The notes under the pieces were generated by a model. The model was not told where the DNA came from, ran no database searches, and saw only the letters and a list, made by a program, of their open reading frames with translations. Below are positions 7,698 through 20,100 of a stretch of DNA of 64,000 nt, piece by piece (the first letter of the stretch is position 1; every line of letters starts with the position of its first letter). The stretch covers positions 1,112,991 through 1,176,990 of the forward strand of contig RHPI01002090.1 in assembly GCA_009103225.1 (NCBI GenBank), read 5' to 3'. The stretch is from Chlorokybus atmophyticus. Lineage: Eukaryota; Streptophyta; Chlorokybophyceae; Chlorokybales; Chlorokybaceae. The translations under genes were made by a program, and so were the position numbers.

Positions 7698-10485
7698 AAC
7701 GAGCCTTTATTATTCAGATGAAATATGTAGTTAGCCTTATAGCTACGCATCAATTGCTATATTCATCATAGCGACACAATCGCACCACTTCCCCCGTGGG
7801 TAAAAAGTGACTGATAAGTGTGTGCGATCTAGCGCATTATCAATGCATATATGAATGTTATTCATGCTCGATATCAGTTGGTTCGTCATTGTGAGGTCCA
7901 ATATGTATGTACATATGCAGGTGCACAGGCCTAGGCTCAGCACATAGCAGGGTACGGACCATACGGTGAGTGAAGACATCAGATGGGTAAGGTCGCCACC
8001 AACACACATTTAATGGTGATGCGGGGTGCACTGCAAGTGCCCGCATACACAGTGTGGTGTGCATCAGGCATAGCCACTTATGGGTGTTTCATTAACGCCC
8101 CTTATACTTGGAGATTATCAATATGTGTTTGCCTATGCTGAACTCAACTGCCTATGCATAACCGATACTTACATGTTTGTTATATACTTGCCGTTACCGG
8201 AAACCCTAACAAGTACAATTTATTGGCGGTGCCAATTGTACGGTGGGGCATAGGCTATGTGCGTGGCTGCGGTTGCTAACGACGCTTTGGGGTTGTGGCA
8301 GGTGCGTTTGCTGCTGCCTCTACTGCTTTGCTGCCGTTGCATTCACTTAGTGTTATCCTAGCCTAAGCCCCCTTGCCCCTGGTGCTAATGTGTTGATGTG
8401 AGCGGCCTTGTATTTGAGTGTGGCCTGTCCTTAAGTGTGTTAGCAAGGACTACATTGCACACAACCTGCTACATGGCTCCTACTTGCTCCCTCAAGGCTT
8501 CAGATGTATGTATGTAGCTCAACCACAACTTGTACATGCGAAAGATGTGATGTGCATAAAAGAACTGTTGCATTCGCTGTACATTGCATGCCATACACGA
8601 TGCGTACCTTTCATTTGTCCGCACGTAACATAACGCATGAAGGCACACCATTTAAGAGTCTTAAAACGCCATTACGTGCAGAAAGGGCATGACACGTAGT
8701 CAGACACTATCGTTGAGACTAGGCAAGCGTGTCAGCACCGTACCACTTGAAGTTGTGTGAATTTTCAGCATGGCGTTTTACGGAGTCTGTTACACAGAAG
8801 TTCAGATTAATCGGTGTAAGTGACATGCTGGTTTGAGCTAATGATGACGTCATAAGCACTTGACTTTGCATCCTGCAAAGTGCATGTAAGTTACTCCTTC
8901 ATGCCACGACCGACCAAAGTCATTGCACCAGCGCCTTGGGCCAAGGCCCTTGGCAGGTTGGCAGGCATAAACTTCACAGGTTAACTTGTCGGTTTGCGAA
9001 GCAGCAGCCACTGCATCCGCCCGCCACGTTTTCAGCATCCTTGAGAACTTGTACTCGAGAAAGCAGAGGACTTGTCACCTGGCTGAGGACGCTTCATTAG
9101 CCCCTGCCAACGAGATAACCTGTTTCTTCCACGGTTTCGCTTATTCACGTACATTTGTACCGCGACATGTGAGTAAGGTTGCACCAGTCTTGCTTAAACT
9201 TGCTTCATTCGCAGTGTCGTTGGCGGCGGCGGCGGTGTTGGTGGGCAGCATGGCGATGGTGTGGGTGTTATCAGTGGCGCTGTTGTTGTGCCCCTCTATT
9301 GCCGTTCAGTCGACCCGCCTTGCAGGTGATCACCAACATCGTGCGGGACGACCGACAGTGCTTCACCACCCCTTGCGGCGGATACAGCGTCAGCCCGGTA
9401 AGCTTTGCAGTTGCAGATACAAACAGCTGTACCACAAACCATAGCATGCGTCTGTTCTACACGTGAGCGCATTGGTATGCCACACACAGGTAGCTGCACT
9501 CAGCTGCCTTGCTCGTCTCCTATGACCATGCACAGAGTCACTCACACACGTGCACTCCATGCATCGCTATAAGGAACTCAGTGGCCTGAAGCGCCAAGAA
9601 CAACGGCTGCCCCGAGTACAGATGCGACCCCGCGTTTGTGCCTCACACTTCTGTCGCATAGTAAGAAGTGGTCTCTTTTCCCTGAAAATGTGCTTACTCT
9701 AACCTGGTAAGGCAACCTGAGAAGAGCATGCTTCGTGCATAGCGCGCGTATGCTCTTGAGGATTTTGCACACTGCAAGTGTAGGTCGGACTGTTTTGAGA
9801 CACTGTAAGCATAGGATGAGTGCATTGTGCATACCCCAGGTTTAAGCATTAGACAGGTCATTGAGTAAGAGCTCGTGCAGAGCAAGACCGCAAGTAGTGC
9901 TAGCCTCCTGCTGTGATCTGGTTGCAAGTTCGTATGCGCAGCTAAGGCTCAGGTTTCCATGCATTGCAGTTCAGAGTTGATGCTAATACTCACATAGTGT
10001 CGCGGAAGCATCACAACCTATCAGCAGTGTGAATACATCAGTACTTGCTACATGGAGCTATCAACTCGTGTGCGAGCACGCATGCATGCCCATGTAATCC
10101 CACACCGGTGACCGGGATGAGTATACAGTCGCCCACTCAATGTAGCATGCTATCTCTTGTACATACTCGCACACTCTTATGCACATTCACGTACAAGCAT
10201 GAGCACACACACACACAGCAAGATACACATGCTTGTACCATCCGCATGCGCGACACAGCATGTGCACTTGCTATCTGCCTAAGCATGCACTGAAGATGCA
10301 TGCACATATACATGGTATACGCACATATACATGCATCATGCACATGTGTAAAAGCACACCACGCACGCATACTAGCAAGCTGTAACAGCGCAAAAAGAGA
10401 CTACACCTGCCACGAGATGCTACCGCCAGTACAGTTGCAGTTTCAGGCATGTTCATACGCAGCACGACCTTTTGGTGCTGCTCAT
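7698..10485. other. Intergenic region, largely featureless
   Basis: No recognisable gene was found on either strand apart from the weak secreted-protein exon at 9250-9396. The sequence is rich in TGCATGCA-type and CA/TG runs, including a (CA) stretch near 10205-10222. It lies downstream of the PNGase A-like gene on the minus strand and may include its 3' UTR. Confidence 0.4.
9250..9396 (+). CDS. Possible first exon of a small secreted protein
   Basis: An ATG at 9250 opens a frame beginning MAMVWVLSVALLLCPSIAVQ, which looks like a signal peptide. A good donor (GTAAGC) follows at 9397. An acceptor-like run, TTCATTCGCAG, lies just upstream at about 9204-9214, so the ATG may sit in a second exon. 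An alternative frame over the same bases gives a cysteine-containing segment (RDDRQCFTTPCGGYSVSP) that also ends at the donor. No downstream exon was found, so this is a weak call. Confidence 0.2.
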
Positions 10486-13200
10486 CTAACTGCGCGGCGG
10501 GCATTCGATGGTGTCCACACTTGTTGTGGTGGTACCCGTTCGTGTGTCATACTTCCTGGTTGTATTGAGTGTGAAGCAGCGTCCGTCTTTGTCATAGTCC
10601 GCATACACAAACTCAGAATCATCATCCTCGGTGGAATATTCACATGTTCCGCTACCACTAACGCGCGAGTGATGATACTGCTTCCGCAACAGCACTCCCT
10701 GCTTTGTTGTCCGCCTGATGCTATACGACGCATCCACATAGTCGCTGTGGCCGCAGCCTACGTCGGAGCAACTCTCATCACTGTAGGCGTACACGCTCTC
10801 CGTGTGCCCAATGCTCGTGACGCGCGTTGGCGTGTTACCGCGAGACGTCTTTTGGTCAACGTGCAGATGCACTTCCACCCCAAAGCAGTAGCCGCCTACC
10901 GTCGTCACCGTCAAGTTGGAAATCTGCGTCACGTTGACGTACACTACTCCTGCCGAGGACTGACCAAGCCAAGAGATAGTGTTAGTGTCGAATGCCATGC
11001 ACGCCAGCGCAGCAACAACATCACCAGCGGTGATGATGCAAGTGAACAGCTACTCACCTTGACAGTTCCCCTGAGCGTGACGCTGGAGTTGGCAGCCTCG
11101 TAACTGCAAGAATACGGTAAGTCAACGTAGCAGTCCGGGTTGTACGCTGGGCCGAGCTGGAACGGACCGCTTGTGGACGACTCCAACAACGTGCCGGACG
11201 TGCGATTCGCGCGCTTATCCACGTATATGAACAAGTTTCCATCCACCAGCAGAACCTGCCATCATAGGTAAAACACTGTGTGAAATCAAAGCGACACTGA
11301 CACGCACACATGCAGTCCCTTGTATCACTCGCATCTTGATGCGGGTTCTTCAACGCAAAGGTGTGCGTGCGGCCGTCGACGAGGCGTCCCACCATCGGTG
11401 TGATGTCCACGCTGAAGCTTAGGGCCAGAGGCTCGTGCAGGCGCTGCGTGTCGATGTGAGCGAAGCCGGCCGTGACACCGTCCACAAGCACCTGAACCTG
11501 CTTGTCCCTCTCAACAACTGGCGTGCTGAGGTAAGGAGCACCTGGCACGGCCACGCCAATCACCTGGGGAGAGGCATGCATGAGGACACGAGGATATCAG
11601 GTGATAATGTGTGCCCCCTCCTCACCTCGATGCTTGCAGACACCATGTTGCGGGGCAGCCTGAGTGTGGCGCTGCCTGTCCCACCTGATGGCGCAAGTGT
11701 GAACCACGGCGCTATGTTGGGCCCACCTGAGCATCATGCTCAAGATGATTAGCACGCAGCATGTTGGTGTGTGGGTCGTGACACACCTGTCACGTTGAAC
11801 CCGCCATGCTACCTTGAGATATGGGGAGCACGATGGGCGGGAAGACTGCCGCATCTTCGGGATAGTTGGTGTAGTAGTCTTCGTCGATGTTGTAGTAGCG
11901 CAGCGTGATGGTGGCGTTGAGCACGGGAGAATATTGGTTGCTGTCGCTGTTGTATACGACGGAGACCGTGGCCGTCTGCTTCTTGCCCATCAGAGATAAG
12001 AACTGCGCATGCGTAAATGGAAGCGTGAGAGAGAGGGAACTGGGCTGATGAATGCGCACTTTATCGGTTGTGGTTGCGAACGACAGAGACCATGCTGACA
12101 ATAAGAATTGCAGAGCAATCTGTTTGCTCGAAGCGAGAGCCACTGACCTGTGTGACACTTTTCTCAATTGCCCACCGCTTGGTTCCTCGGGGATCGGGGG
12201 AGTCCGCAGCAGAAAAGGTTCCTTCTGGGAAAAGCCCCCGCATGATCTCCACGCCTGTAGCAGGTGGGGGCAAGTTCTGTGTCAGTCGTGGCAGACACGC
12301 AAGCAACCCCACACATGCGTGCAGGAGCAAGCGTGCGCATGCGCATGTACGTGCTCCTGCACTCTTTGCACGCTTGCACTCTGAACACATCATGTGCGGC
12401 ACGCTTACGTGGGCGCGCACGACTACACGCACACATACACATAAACGGCATGTGTATGACAGCTACAATCACATACAGAACGGGACGAATGACAAGCGAC
12501 CAAGCATCATTGTGTTCTGTGTTCAATTGCTCCCCCGCATGACACTGACATGCACGCACGTGCGCATGCACACGCACGCTCTCACGGCCGACCTCCAATC
12601 CATACGCCAACAATGCCATTCGCAGGCACGAAGTCGCTCGTCTGAAAGAATGCCTCGATGCTGAGTCCGTGCCACGGCGGGCCTTCGCAGTTCGCGCCGG
12701 GGGGCGTAACGAAGGGCAAGAAGTCCGTCTGGACCACCTGGCCAGGCTGCGTGAAAGAGAAGCGAGCAATGACGTCGTCGCAACGATCACTGGGATCGAC
12801 CGGGATTTGGTTGTCCGACACCTGCAGTGTGTGCATGTGGGCAGAGGCTTGAGGGGAGTGCAATGATGAATGTGTCTGTGCACGTGTGCTCCGCAATGCA
12901 ACTGGTTCAAAACTCTCCGGTGTGCTTGCAAGTGCGTACGTTCCACACACAGCATGTGTGCCAGTCATGTACATGCATGCGGGAAAAATGCATCATGCAG
13001 TCAGCCTGAGGCAGGTGCGCATGCATGTGTCCGGGCAGGCTGCTTGCCAGCAAGCAGACAAGACACGTGTGGCTCACGTCTGCATAGCCGGTGGACGACG
13101 GCCAGGGCTCGGTATTGCGCTGCGCCTCGGCGGAAGACGCCGTCAGGAGCAGCAGCAGCGCCCATACCAACCACACCACCAGCGACAACGACAGCGCCAT
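10486..13200 (-). CDS. Peptide-N-glycosidase A-like amidase, secreted
   Basis: The protein resembles plant and fungal PNGase A (family PF12222), which removes N-glycans from glycopeptides in the secretory path or wall. The ATG at 13200 opens a signal peptide, MALSLSLVVWLVWALLLLL, ending near TASSAEA. Exons read with matching phases: 13078-13200, 12593-12821, 12148-12254, 11813-12002, about 11631-11728, then about 11340-11567 and others to a stop at 10486. Family-like segments are VGVWIGGVEIMRG split over exons 2-3, WAIEKSVTQ, NATITLRYYN, APWFTLAP, VQVLVDGVTAGFA, DITPMVGRLVDGRTHTF and VDGNLFIYVDK. The donor after exon 2 reads GTCGGC, which is weak, but it keeps the phase and the family alignment. 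The C-terminal 170 residues are cysteine- and glycosylation-site-rich and less alike. I am sure of the family and less sure of the last exons. Confidence 0.75.
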
Positions 13201-13720
13201 GACAGACGTCAACGCTGCAACAGCAATGAGAAACTTTGACAGACTTCAACCAGAGCCAACACACAACGAACTGCCAAAACCACAACGACGGTGCAGGTCC
13301 TTTGTAGGCCTATCCAGCAGGCATTTGCCGCAATACCTGCAAACGGAGTCCGTTCGCATCGATTGAACCGTGCATGCACGCAGCCACTTTCTTGCAAAGG
13401 TCGTCACGCGGGTCACTGACAAAGGTCCTAATGCGGCATGTTACTGTCACAGTGCCCGCTCAATGCCATTGAGTCAATGGCAAGCGTCAGGAAGTCAAGT
13501 CAACGCTGATATTATCCACCATGTACCATACCAGGACTACGTACTAAAATGGCACGCAGCAGCGTTGCGGCATTCGCGAGAATCTATCATGATGCGCCTG
13601 TCAGGTTCTGACAACCCTCCTGGCGCACAAGGTTCCGGCCTTAGGTCACCATCTTGCAGAAGGCCTATGGGGAGCCGCATGCTTAAAACACACACACTGA
13701 GTGTTGGGCATTAACCACCT
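13201..13720. other. Upstream region of the PNGase A-like gene
   Basis: This 520-bp stretch separates the amidase start codon from the decayed hAT element. It should hold the amidase promoter. No clear element could be read. Confidence 0.4.
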
Positions 13721-16639
13721 CCAGGGGTCGGTTAGTGGTTAATAGGTTAATGTTAACGCCGGGTTAATCCCTCATGCGGTCACAGTTTGCGACGAAACCA
13801 GGTGCAAACGAAAGCTCTCGATGAGTTCTTTTCAACTGTAATTCAAGTTGGTAGATTGAAGCAAGTGTGTCTGATGCATTTTTACCATCATACTTATGCT
13901 ATGTTACTGCTTGTACCGCGACGCATGATAATATATATTGCATACTTATTATTGCTACATGTGATGTAGTATACCTAATTATCAAGGCAAGCATGTGTGC
14001 GTAAGCAAGGCAACAATAAAAAAGTCTATACTAAGCAGAGGGACCTGCAAATGCTATCACTAATTAATATCTACTTCTTGTATTGGTGGAAGCCTAACGT
14101 CCGGCAAGGTTCGACCCCAAATGTTGCGCAGTGTTGCTCTATCTTTCAAGCTCAACATGGCTTCCTCCTCGTTGTCATCATCATTAACATCAACACCCCT
14201 CAACAACATTTGTATGTCCTCATCAAATGCCCTCTCATCAAAGATGAGCTCCTCTGTGGACTTTAAGCCTGCTTCAAGTGACTCGCGCACAATGTAATTG
14301 CTGCTTTCATAAACGGTGTGTGCATCGTCATCGCCCACCACGATAACATCATCGCGGCGCGGCATGTACCTGTGCAATGCACAAATCAGCAACTTGCACA
14401 ACACTTGCATGTGCAGCACAAAACTCATAGTTGCTCACCTTTTTTCTTGAGTAAGACATGGTGCAGACCTCTTTACTTTTGGCAGCGATGACTGATTAGC
14501 GCCACCTTTATTACACGCGCCACTTGCAAGCGGTTTCAGCGCTTCATGTAAGGTTTGCCCCACAGATGCGACCAACTTGCGGCGCTGCATGAGGCAAATG
14601 GTGCGCATCTCGGCTTCCACTTGCAACAGCCGCACAATTGCATCCACTTGAGAGCCCCACCGTGTAGCCACAGCAACCTTCAATGCTTTAGGCCCTGTCA
14701 GTCGGGCTTGTAGCCGCCCCAATGGGACTGAATGGTTGTTGAACCAGTTGATGATGATTGTACAGTCTTTTAAAGCAGCTGTAGCTGACCTGTTCACCTT
14801 AAAATAGTCTCCAACTATCAAGTTCCCCTCCAGCATCAGAGCAGGCGGTCATGTCGCAACCTTGAAGTGCATGTGCATGTCTTAATAGAGCAGTCAGTAG
14901 CAACCAACCAGCTACACAAGCAAACTAGTACCTGATGCGCATAGCAATCAAGCGAGATTGTGCTTGGGAACTTGTCGACGATGATGCAACGAGCTTTACG
15001 ACAGTCATTAGCAGCGTCGGAGACACTGGCATAAACAGTATTGTAGGTGCTGGTGATGATGTCAATCTTCTCTTTAATCAGATCAGCCAGACATTCGGCC
15101 AGCTAGCGTTGTGCGGTGACATCAACATCGATGCGGAAACATCTGCACATAGACTTGTATCAGCACAATGCAGATGTACTTGCAAATCTGGCGCACTTCC
15201 TATCACATATACATGCTCCATACTTGGTGGTTGTCGGAAACAATGGTGAATGCCAGCAGTTGCCGTCGCGTGATGTTTGTTCAGCAATTTTGGACCAACA
15301 AGCAACCTGCCACCATCACATGCATTATGCATCATACTTACGCGCACTGGCAGCATTGCAATTGACAGTGCAATACCTTTGGCTTGCGACAGGGCTTCAT
15401 GCATTTGGTCCTCAGTTGTTGCTACTTCGTTGCCAAGGATGCGTGCCAAGTGTCTTGCGCGTAGGTAATGAGGCAGATGGACGCAAGAAGCTGAGCTCTT
15501 GCACTTCAGGCACATCTATGCTCATGAAATACCATGTTGCAGCAATGGTCGCCCTCAACAGCAAGTTCTACCTACATGTATCGTAGATTCGCTCACCTAC
15601 ATAGTATATGCACTCAATTTTGCAGCGGTATAGGTGGACAGTCAGGATCTATTCCAGAGCAATCAAAGGTAAATTATCTAATTACTCAAAATGGTACGGT
15701 AAACTAAGGGTAAACTGCGCCAATGCCGGAGCTGCTATGGAACTTCTTCTCCTCAGCATCAGTGAATGTTACATCAGTCAGGGGTACAGCACGAAATTAG
15801 CTTGTGTTGTTGACGTCTCAGATAGATGCCGCTTATTAAAGGTAGAAGCAGATACCTTTAAGCTCCTTTCATATCTTGCAATGATCTGCATCACAGTGCT
15901 GGCACTGCACCAAATGTGCATGCATGTGTTTACCAATACCCATGCAATGCTCGCGATCTGGTATGTGACCCACTGCTGCCACACATGCTTTGCAAGTTGC
16001 ACCATAATGGCTACTATTACGTTTCTGTTGTATTCTATCAAAGTGCTGCCATATAGGCAACTTCGTGTTGCCACCCTGTGGCTCTAAGACACCGCCATCA
16101 TTAGCTGACGAAGCAGACATGCTGACAAACGCATGCACACAAGGACCGCACAACTTCACACATAGCGCGAGCAGAACATACTAGTAGTACACTACACCCC
16201 ATCATCACAGCAACTGAACACGCTGTGCATGCATACACATATGTAGCTTGCATACTGGTTGCATTAGCACATGCATGTTACGCATGCTGGCTGAACTACG
16301 CTGGCATGCGCTTGTGTAAGCAGACTACGCAGAGTCGACCATGAACTCCTTCCACCATTGTTTACCTTGCTTGCCGCCTTCGATGCCCAAAGCCTGTAGC
16401 AAGGCTCCACTGACATTGCGCCCAACCTTCAAGCATCACTCAAACACCGCCGCCGCTGCCGCCGACAAAAAGGTCGGAAACAGACAAGTTAGGGCACAGT
16501 CGGTTACGTCACTCGCTACGTATCTACGTGACGTAAGCAAGACGTCATCAACGTGTCTCAACGTAACTCAGCGTAACCCATTAACCCGCTAATTTCCTCT
16601 GCTCTCCGGTAATAGTTTACATTAACCTCATCAACCTGG
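13721..16639 (-). mobile_element. Decayed hAT transposon with BED zinc finger transposase
   Basis: The candidate left end starts CCAGGGGTCGG at 13721 and the right end finishes CCAGG-complementary at 16639; both ends share an inner GGTTAATGT. No 8-bp target duplication is convincing, so the limits are approximate. The minus strand within carries pieces of a hAT transposase including an N-terminal BED-type zinc finger. It is next to a 5'-truncated non-LTR retroelement, which suggests a hot spot for insertion or poorly selected DNA. Confidence 0.55.
14060..16120 (-). pseudogene. hAT-family transposase, frameshifted
   Basis: From the ATG at 16120 the frame starts MSASSANDGG and carries a BED-like finger: PIWQHFDRI, then CKAC, then HLVQCQHC (about 15880-16060). 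Further along the minus strand, about 15440-15560, is VPEVQELSFLRPSASLPTRKTLG, a typical hAT segment that has been shortened here to its core. Right after RKTLG the homology jumps to another frame (ILGNEVATTEDQM...LSQAKGIALSI), so a small indel near 15460 breaks the gene. About 14435-14836 contains CTIIINWFNNHSVPLGRLQ and VATRWGSQVDAIVRL, matching the conserved TRW(N/G)S region of hAT enzymes. About 15000-15120 holds IKEKIDIITSTYNT and CYAH remnants. Some breaks could be introns, but the RKTLG shift cannot be explained that way. Confidence 0.6.
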
Positions 16640-16695
16640 TTATTGATTTAGTGGTTGTTGTTTAAGGCACAACACTACACACACACACTCTCTAC

Positions 16696-18711
16696 TTGAT
16701 TTTTCGAATATGGCAGTACAGAGTGGCCAAGCGTTCAGGCGCGGAGATGGTGGCGCGGGGCTTGAGGGTGTGGATGGAGGCGCACGAAGGCCACGTCATC
16801 ATGAGGGTGGACATCGCCAACGCGTTTATGAACGGTTCGCGATTTTTAAGGAGCTGCGGCAGTCGCCTTTTGCGGCGTATATACCGTTCGTACGACTTTA
16901 TACGGTACGGCCTGGACGCTCTAGTACGGAGGGACGGTGGCGTTGTACTCATCCTCTCCGCCAGGGGGACGCGCTAGGGAGACCCTTTGGCGGAGTTTCT
17001 ATACGCCCTCGTGCACACACTTGTCCTTGCACATGATGCCAAATCATCGTCACGCACAAGGTGTGGCGTACGCCGACAATACTTTTTTAATGGGGCCGCC
17101 GGGAGAGGTGTCGGCGGCGTCACGTGCACTCGACGACGAAATGGCGGCGATCGGCCTCCACGTGGCACTGCATACGTCGTCGGTGTATAGCGCCGATGAC
17201 GGGGCGTTGCGCGTGATGGACGTGGCAGACGCGGTGCACCGTTTTGCCGGCGGTCTCGTGGCGTTAGGGGCGCCAATGGGGGCTGCCGCGTTTGTCAACA
17301 ATCACTGCGCCGACACCTTGAAGCGCTGTACGGACGATTTGACCGTATTGCAATCATTGTCGGACACCCAGGTGGCCGCGCTACTATTGAGCAAGTGCGT
17401 GGCGGCGCGCCCAGGGTACCTGACGCTTACCGTACCCCCAACGGACAACTTCCTCACCGCACTCTCTGCGTTCGACGACACGCTCACAGCGGCGTATCAA
17501 GCAATCATTCACGCTCCGGCATGGAGCATGGGCGGCGCTTCGGCGATGGCCCGCGTGGTAACACAGGTACAGCTGCCTGTGTCGGCGGGAGGCTTGGGGT
17601 TAAGAAGTGCACGCGTGCACGCATCTGCGGCGTACATCGGATGGGGGGCAGTTGCAATGCACTTGCGTCGGCGTTTCACGGCGCCCGCCGACCCCCTGTC
17701 GTGTCGGCTCGAGAATGTCGACGCCGGTGACTTGCCGTTTCAACGCGACATCCTTGCGGCCATGGACCTTTTGCCATCGGCGGCACGCCAGCTATCGTCG
17801 GCCTTATCGGCCTCGGCGCGCACGGAAGCGCGGAAGTTACGGGAGGGCCTGAGCGAGGCAATCGACGCAAGAGAGGTCGACACTTGGGCGGAGCAGCACC
17901 GACCGACCTGGCGCGACGCCAATCAGCGGCGGGAGTCTCCGCAGGAGCGTGGTTGTCGGCGCTGCCGGTTTCTCCGGCGTTGCCGGTTTCTCCGGCGTTG
18001 CGGTTGTCCGCGGACATTTTTTGCACTGATGTGCGCACCTGCCTGGCACTGCCGCACCCGATGCTAGCGGCGATCATGCATTGCGTGTGCGGCGTGACGC
18101 TCATGCTTCAAGGGGCGCACTTGCTGCGGTGCCCGGTGGGCCGCAACAAGACCGCAACGCATAACGCGTTGCATGACGAGATGTACGAAATTATGCGGGA
18201 GGTAGGGTGGGTGGGTCAGTCGCGAGTAGGTGGGCTTTTTGCCGATGCGTCAAGGCGAGTCACATGGGCGACGGGTAGACCTAGTGGCGTCCGAGCTAGG
18301 GCGTGACGCGCGCATGCTGCTCGATGTGACGGTGACAGCGTGTGGCGACCGGCCAGGATCCGCCGCGCGTCTCGCCGAGCAGGCCAAGCGCCGCAAGTAC
18401 GCCGACCACGCACCCACGGACACTTTCTTCCCATTGGTCGTCGAGACGCATGGCATCATGGGACAGGCATCCCATGACGCGATCGACCGTTGCGCACGCC
18501 GCACGATCGACGTGCAGGGCTGCCGCGTCGGCGGCTACCAGGTTTATTGGCGATCTACCGACAGCAACTGGCGTGCGCGCTCCAACGGGCGCATGGATTG
18601 GCCGTCTTGAAGCGTGGGGCGGAGGCGGTGGCAGCAGTTCCAGGGTGGGGCCTTGTGCCGACGTCGACGGCAACGGCTGAAGAGGACGCCATAGTGGCTG
18701 CAGCTGCTTAG
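16696..18711 (+). mobile_element. 5'-truncated non-LTR retroelement with restriction-like endonuclease, decayed
   Basis: The plus strand codes for the C-terminal half of a non-LTR reverse transcriptase followed by a restriction-like endonuclease. RT remnants are MRVDIANAFMNGSR (16800-16845) and GVAYADNTFLMGPPGE (about 17062-17108). In place of the expected YADD it has YADN, a change in a catalytic aspartate. A long frame (16937-18067) continues through the thumb-like region. A CCHC finger follows in another frame (CVCG...HLLRC, about 18085-18133). The endonuclease part has RVDLVASELG, LLDVTVT, AKRRKYADH and FFPLVVETHG (about 18260-18450). The tail shifts frame again and ends EEDAIVAAAA-stop at 18711. 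At least three frame changes show it is dead. RT plus CCHC plus this nuclease is the R2-like or related early-branching layout. Confidence 0.75.
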
Positions 18712-18871
18712 CTGTATTTGTTATGAGCATGGTTGGCATTCTATTGTCATGACCATGCTTTAAGCTATGTAATAGACTTGTTCTCTCATTCAATAGAGAG
18801 TGCGTCCATGAATACGTCCATGTACTACATGGACGTACTCGTGTTCATCTAATTATACAGCCAGCCATGCC
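18712..18871. other. Short spacer between retroelement and palindrome
   Basis: This may be the 3' UTR of the retroelement. It contains a short inverted pair around TACGTCCATGTACTACATGGACGTA at about 18811-18837 (centre TACTA), written here for location only. No poly-A tail is seen. Confidence 0.35.
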
Positions 18872-19464
18872 TATGACTGCAGCTATCGTATCACCTACAC
18901 ACACTAAGCAGCTGCGGTGAGAAGGGCGTCCTCCTCCGTCGTCGGCGCCGTCTGCTGTGCTGGCCCCCACCCCGGCACAGCCGCCACACCGCAGCAGCCA
19001 TGCGTTCCCAGATCGCCAACCCTTGAAAAGGCAGGCAGTTCAAGGGCCCACGGCATAAGGGAGGTGAAGGCAGGTTTGTCTAGACGTAGCATTTGCACTG
19101 CTTGATTTTGCAATGCCACAACGGGTGCTAGCGCTCATTACAAAGCCACAGCGCCAGTGCTAGCACAGCTGGATTGAGTACCCTAACTAGCCCTCGCGTG
19201 TTATTACGATATGCTTAAGGTTTGCTTGGTTGGAGTGCGCTAGCATATGTATGTGAAGGTAGAGTAGTGGCGATTATGCGTGCATGCATAAGTAGCATGG
19301 CTCATAGCACAAGTATGATATCATATTGGCAATATGTCGAGCTATTGTACAGAAATAAAAGCATTCTATGATTGAACATCAAGGTATATTTTGGATTATT
19401 AAGTAGTTATAGCATGAGAACCGAATGGTAAAACGCTAATGATTTGCTAATGCTGCGGTGGCTT
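18872..19464 (+). repeat. Left arm of a perfect 593-bp inverted repeat
   Basis: Every stretch compared is the exact reverse complement of 19508-20100, with a 43-bp loop at 19465-19507. The arm carries, on its minus strand (18904-19119), a 71-residue frame ending in VAAVPGW and TTEEDALLTAAA-stop. That ending closely matches the tail of the neighbouring retroelement (VAAVPGW, TAEEDAIVAAAA-stop), so the arm is a piece of a related element. Confidence 0.9.
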
Positions 19465-19507
19465 TTACGTCGGCAAGATTGCTGTTTATGACGGGCGCCG
19501 GACGCAG

Positions 19508-20100
19508 AAGCCACCGCAGCATTAGCAAATCATTAGCGTTTTACCATTCGGTTCTCATGCTATAACTACTTAATAATCCAAAATATACCTTGATGTTCAA
19601 TCATAGAATGCTTTTATTTCTGTACAATAGCTCGACATATTGCCAATATGATATCATACTTGTGCTATGAGCCATGCTACTTATGCATGCACGCATAATC
19701 GCCACTACTCTACCTTCACATACATATGCTAGCGCACTCCAACCAAGCAAACCTTAAGCATATCGTAATAACACGCGAGGGCTAGTTAGGGTACTCAATC
19801 CAGCTGTGCTAGCACTGGCGCTGTGGCTTTGTAATGAGCGCTAGCACCCGTTGTGGCATTGCAAAATCAAGCAGTGCAAATGCTACGTCTAGACAAACCT
19901 GCCTTCACCTCCCTTATGCCGTGGGCCCTTGAACTGCCTGCCTTTTCAAGGGTTGGCGATCTGGGAACGCATGGCTGCTGCGGTGTGGCGGCTGTGCCGG
20001 GGTGGGGGCCAGCACAGCAGACGGCGCCGACGACGGAGGAGGACGCCCTTCTCACCGCAGCTGCTTAGTGTGTGTAGGTGATACGATAGCTGCAGTCATA
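19508..20100 (-). repeat. Right arm of a perfect 593-bp inverted repeat
   Basis: This is the mirror of 18872-19464; the retroelement-tail frame now runs on the plus strand (19853-20068). The arm stops exactly at the ambiguous base at 20101. Such identity over 593 bp means either a very recent event or an assembly fold-back artefact. Confidence 0.9.

Noticed and set aside
10300-11103. A 267-residue plus-strand open frame
   Set aside because: It lies antisense to the coding exons of the PNGase A-like gene and has no family resemblance.
12164-12955. A 263-residue minus-strand open frame
   Set aside because: It runs out of frame with the family-like exons of the same amidase and through its introns.
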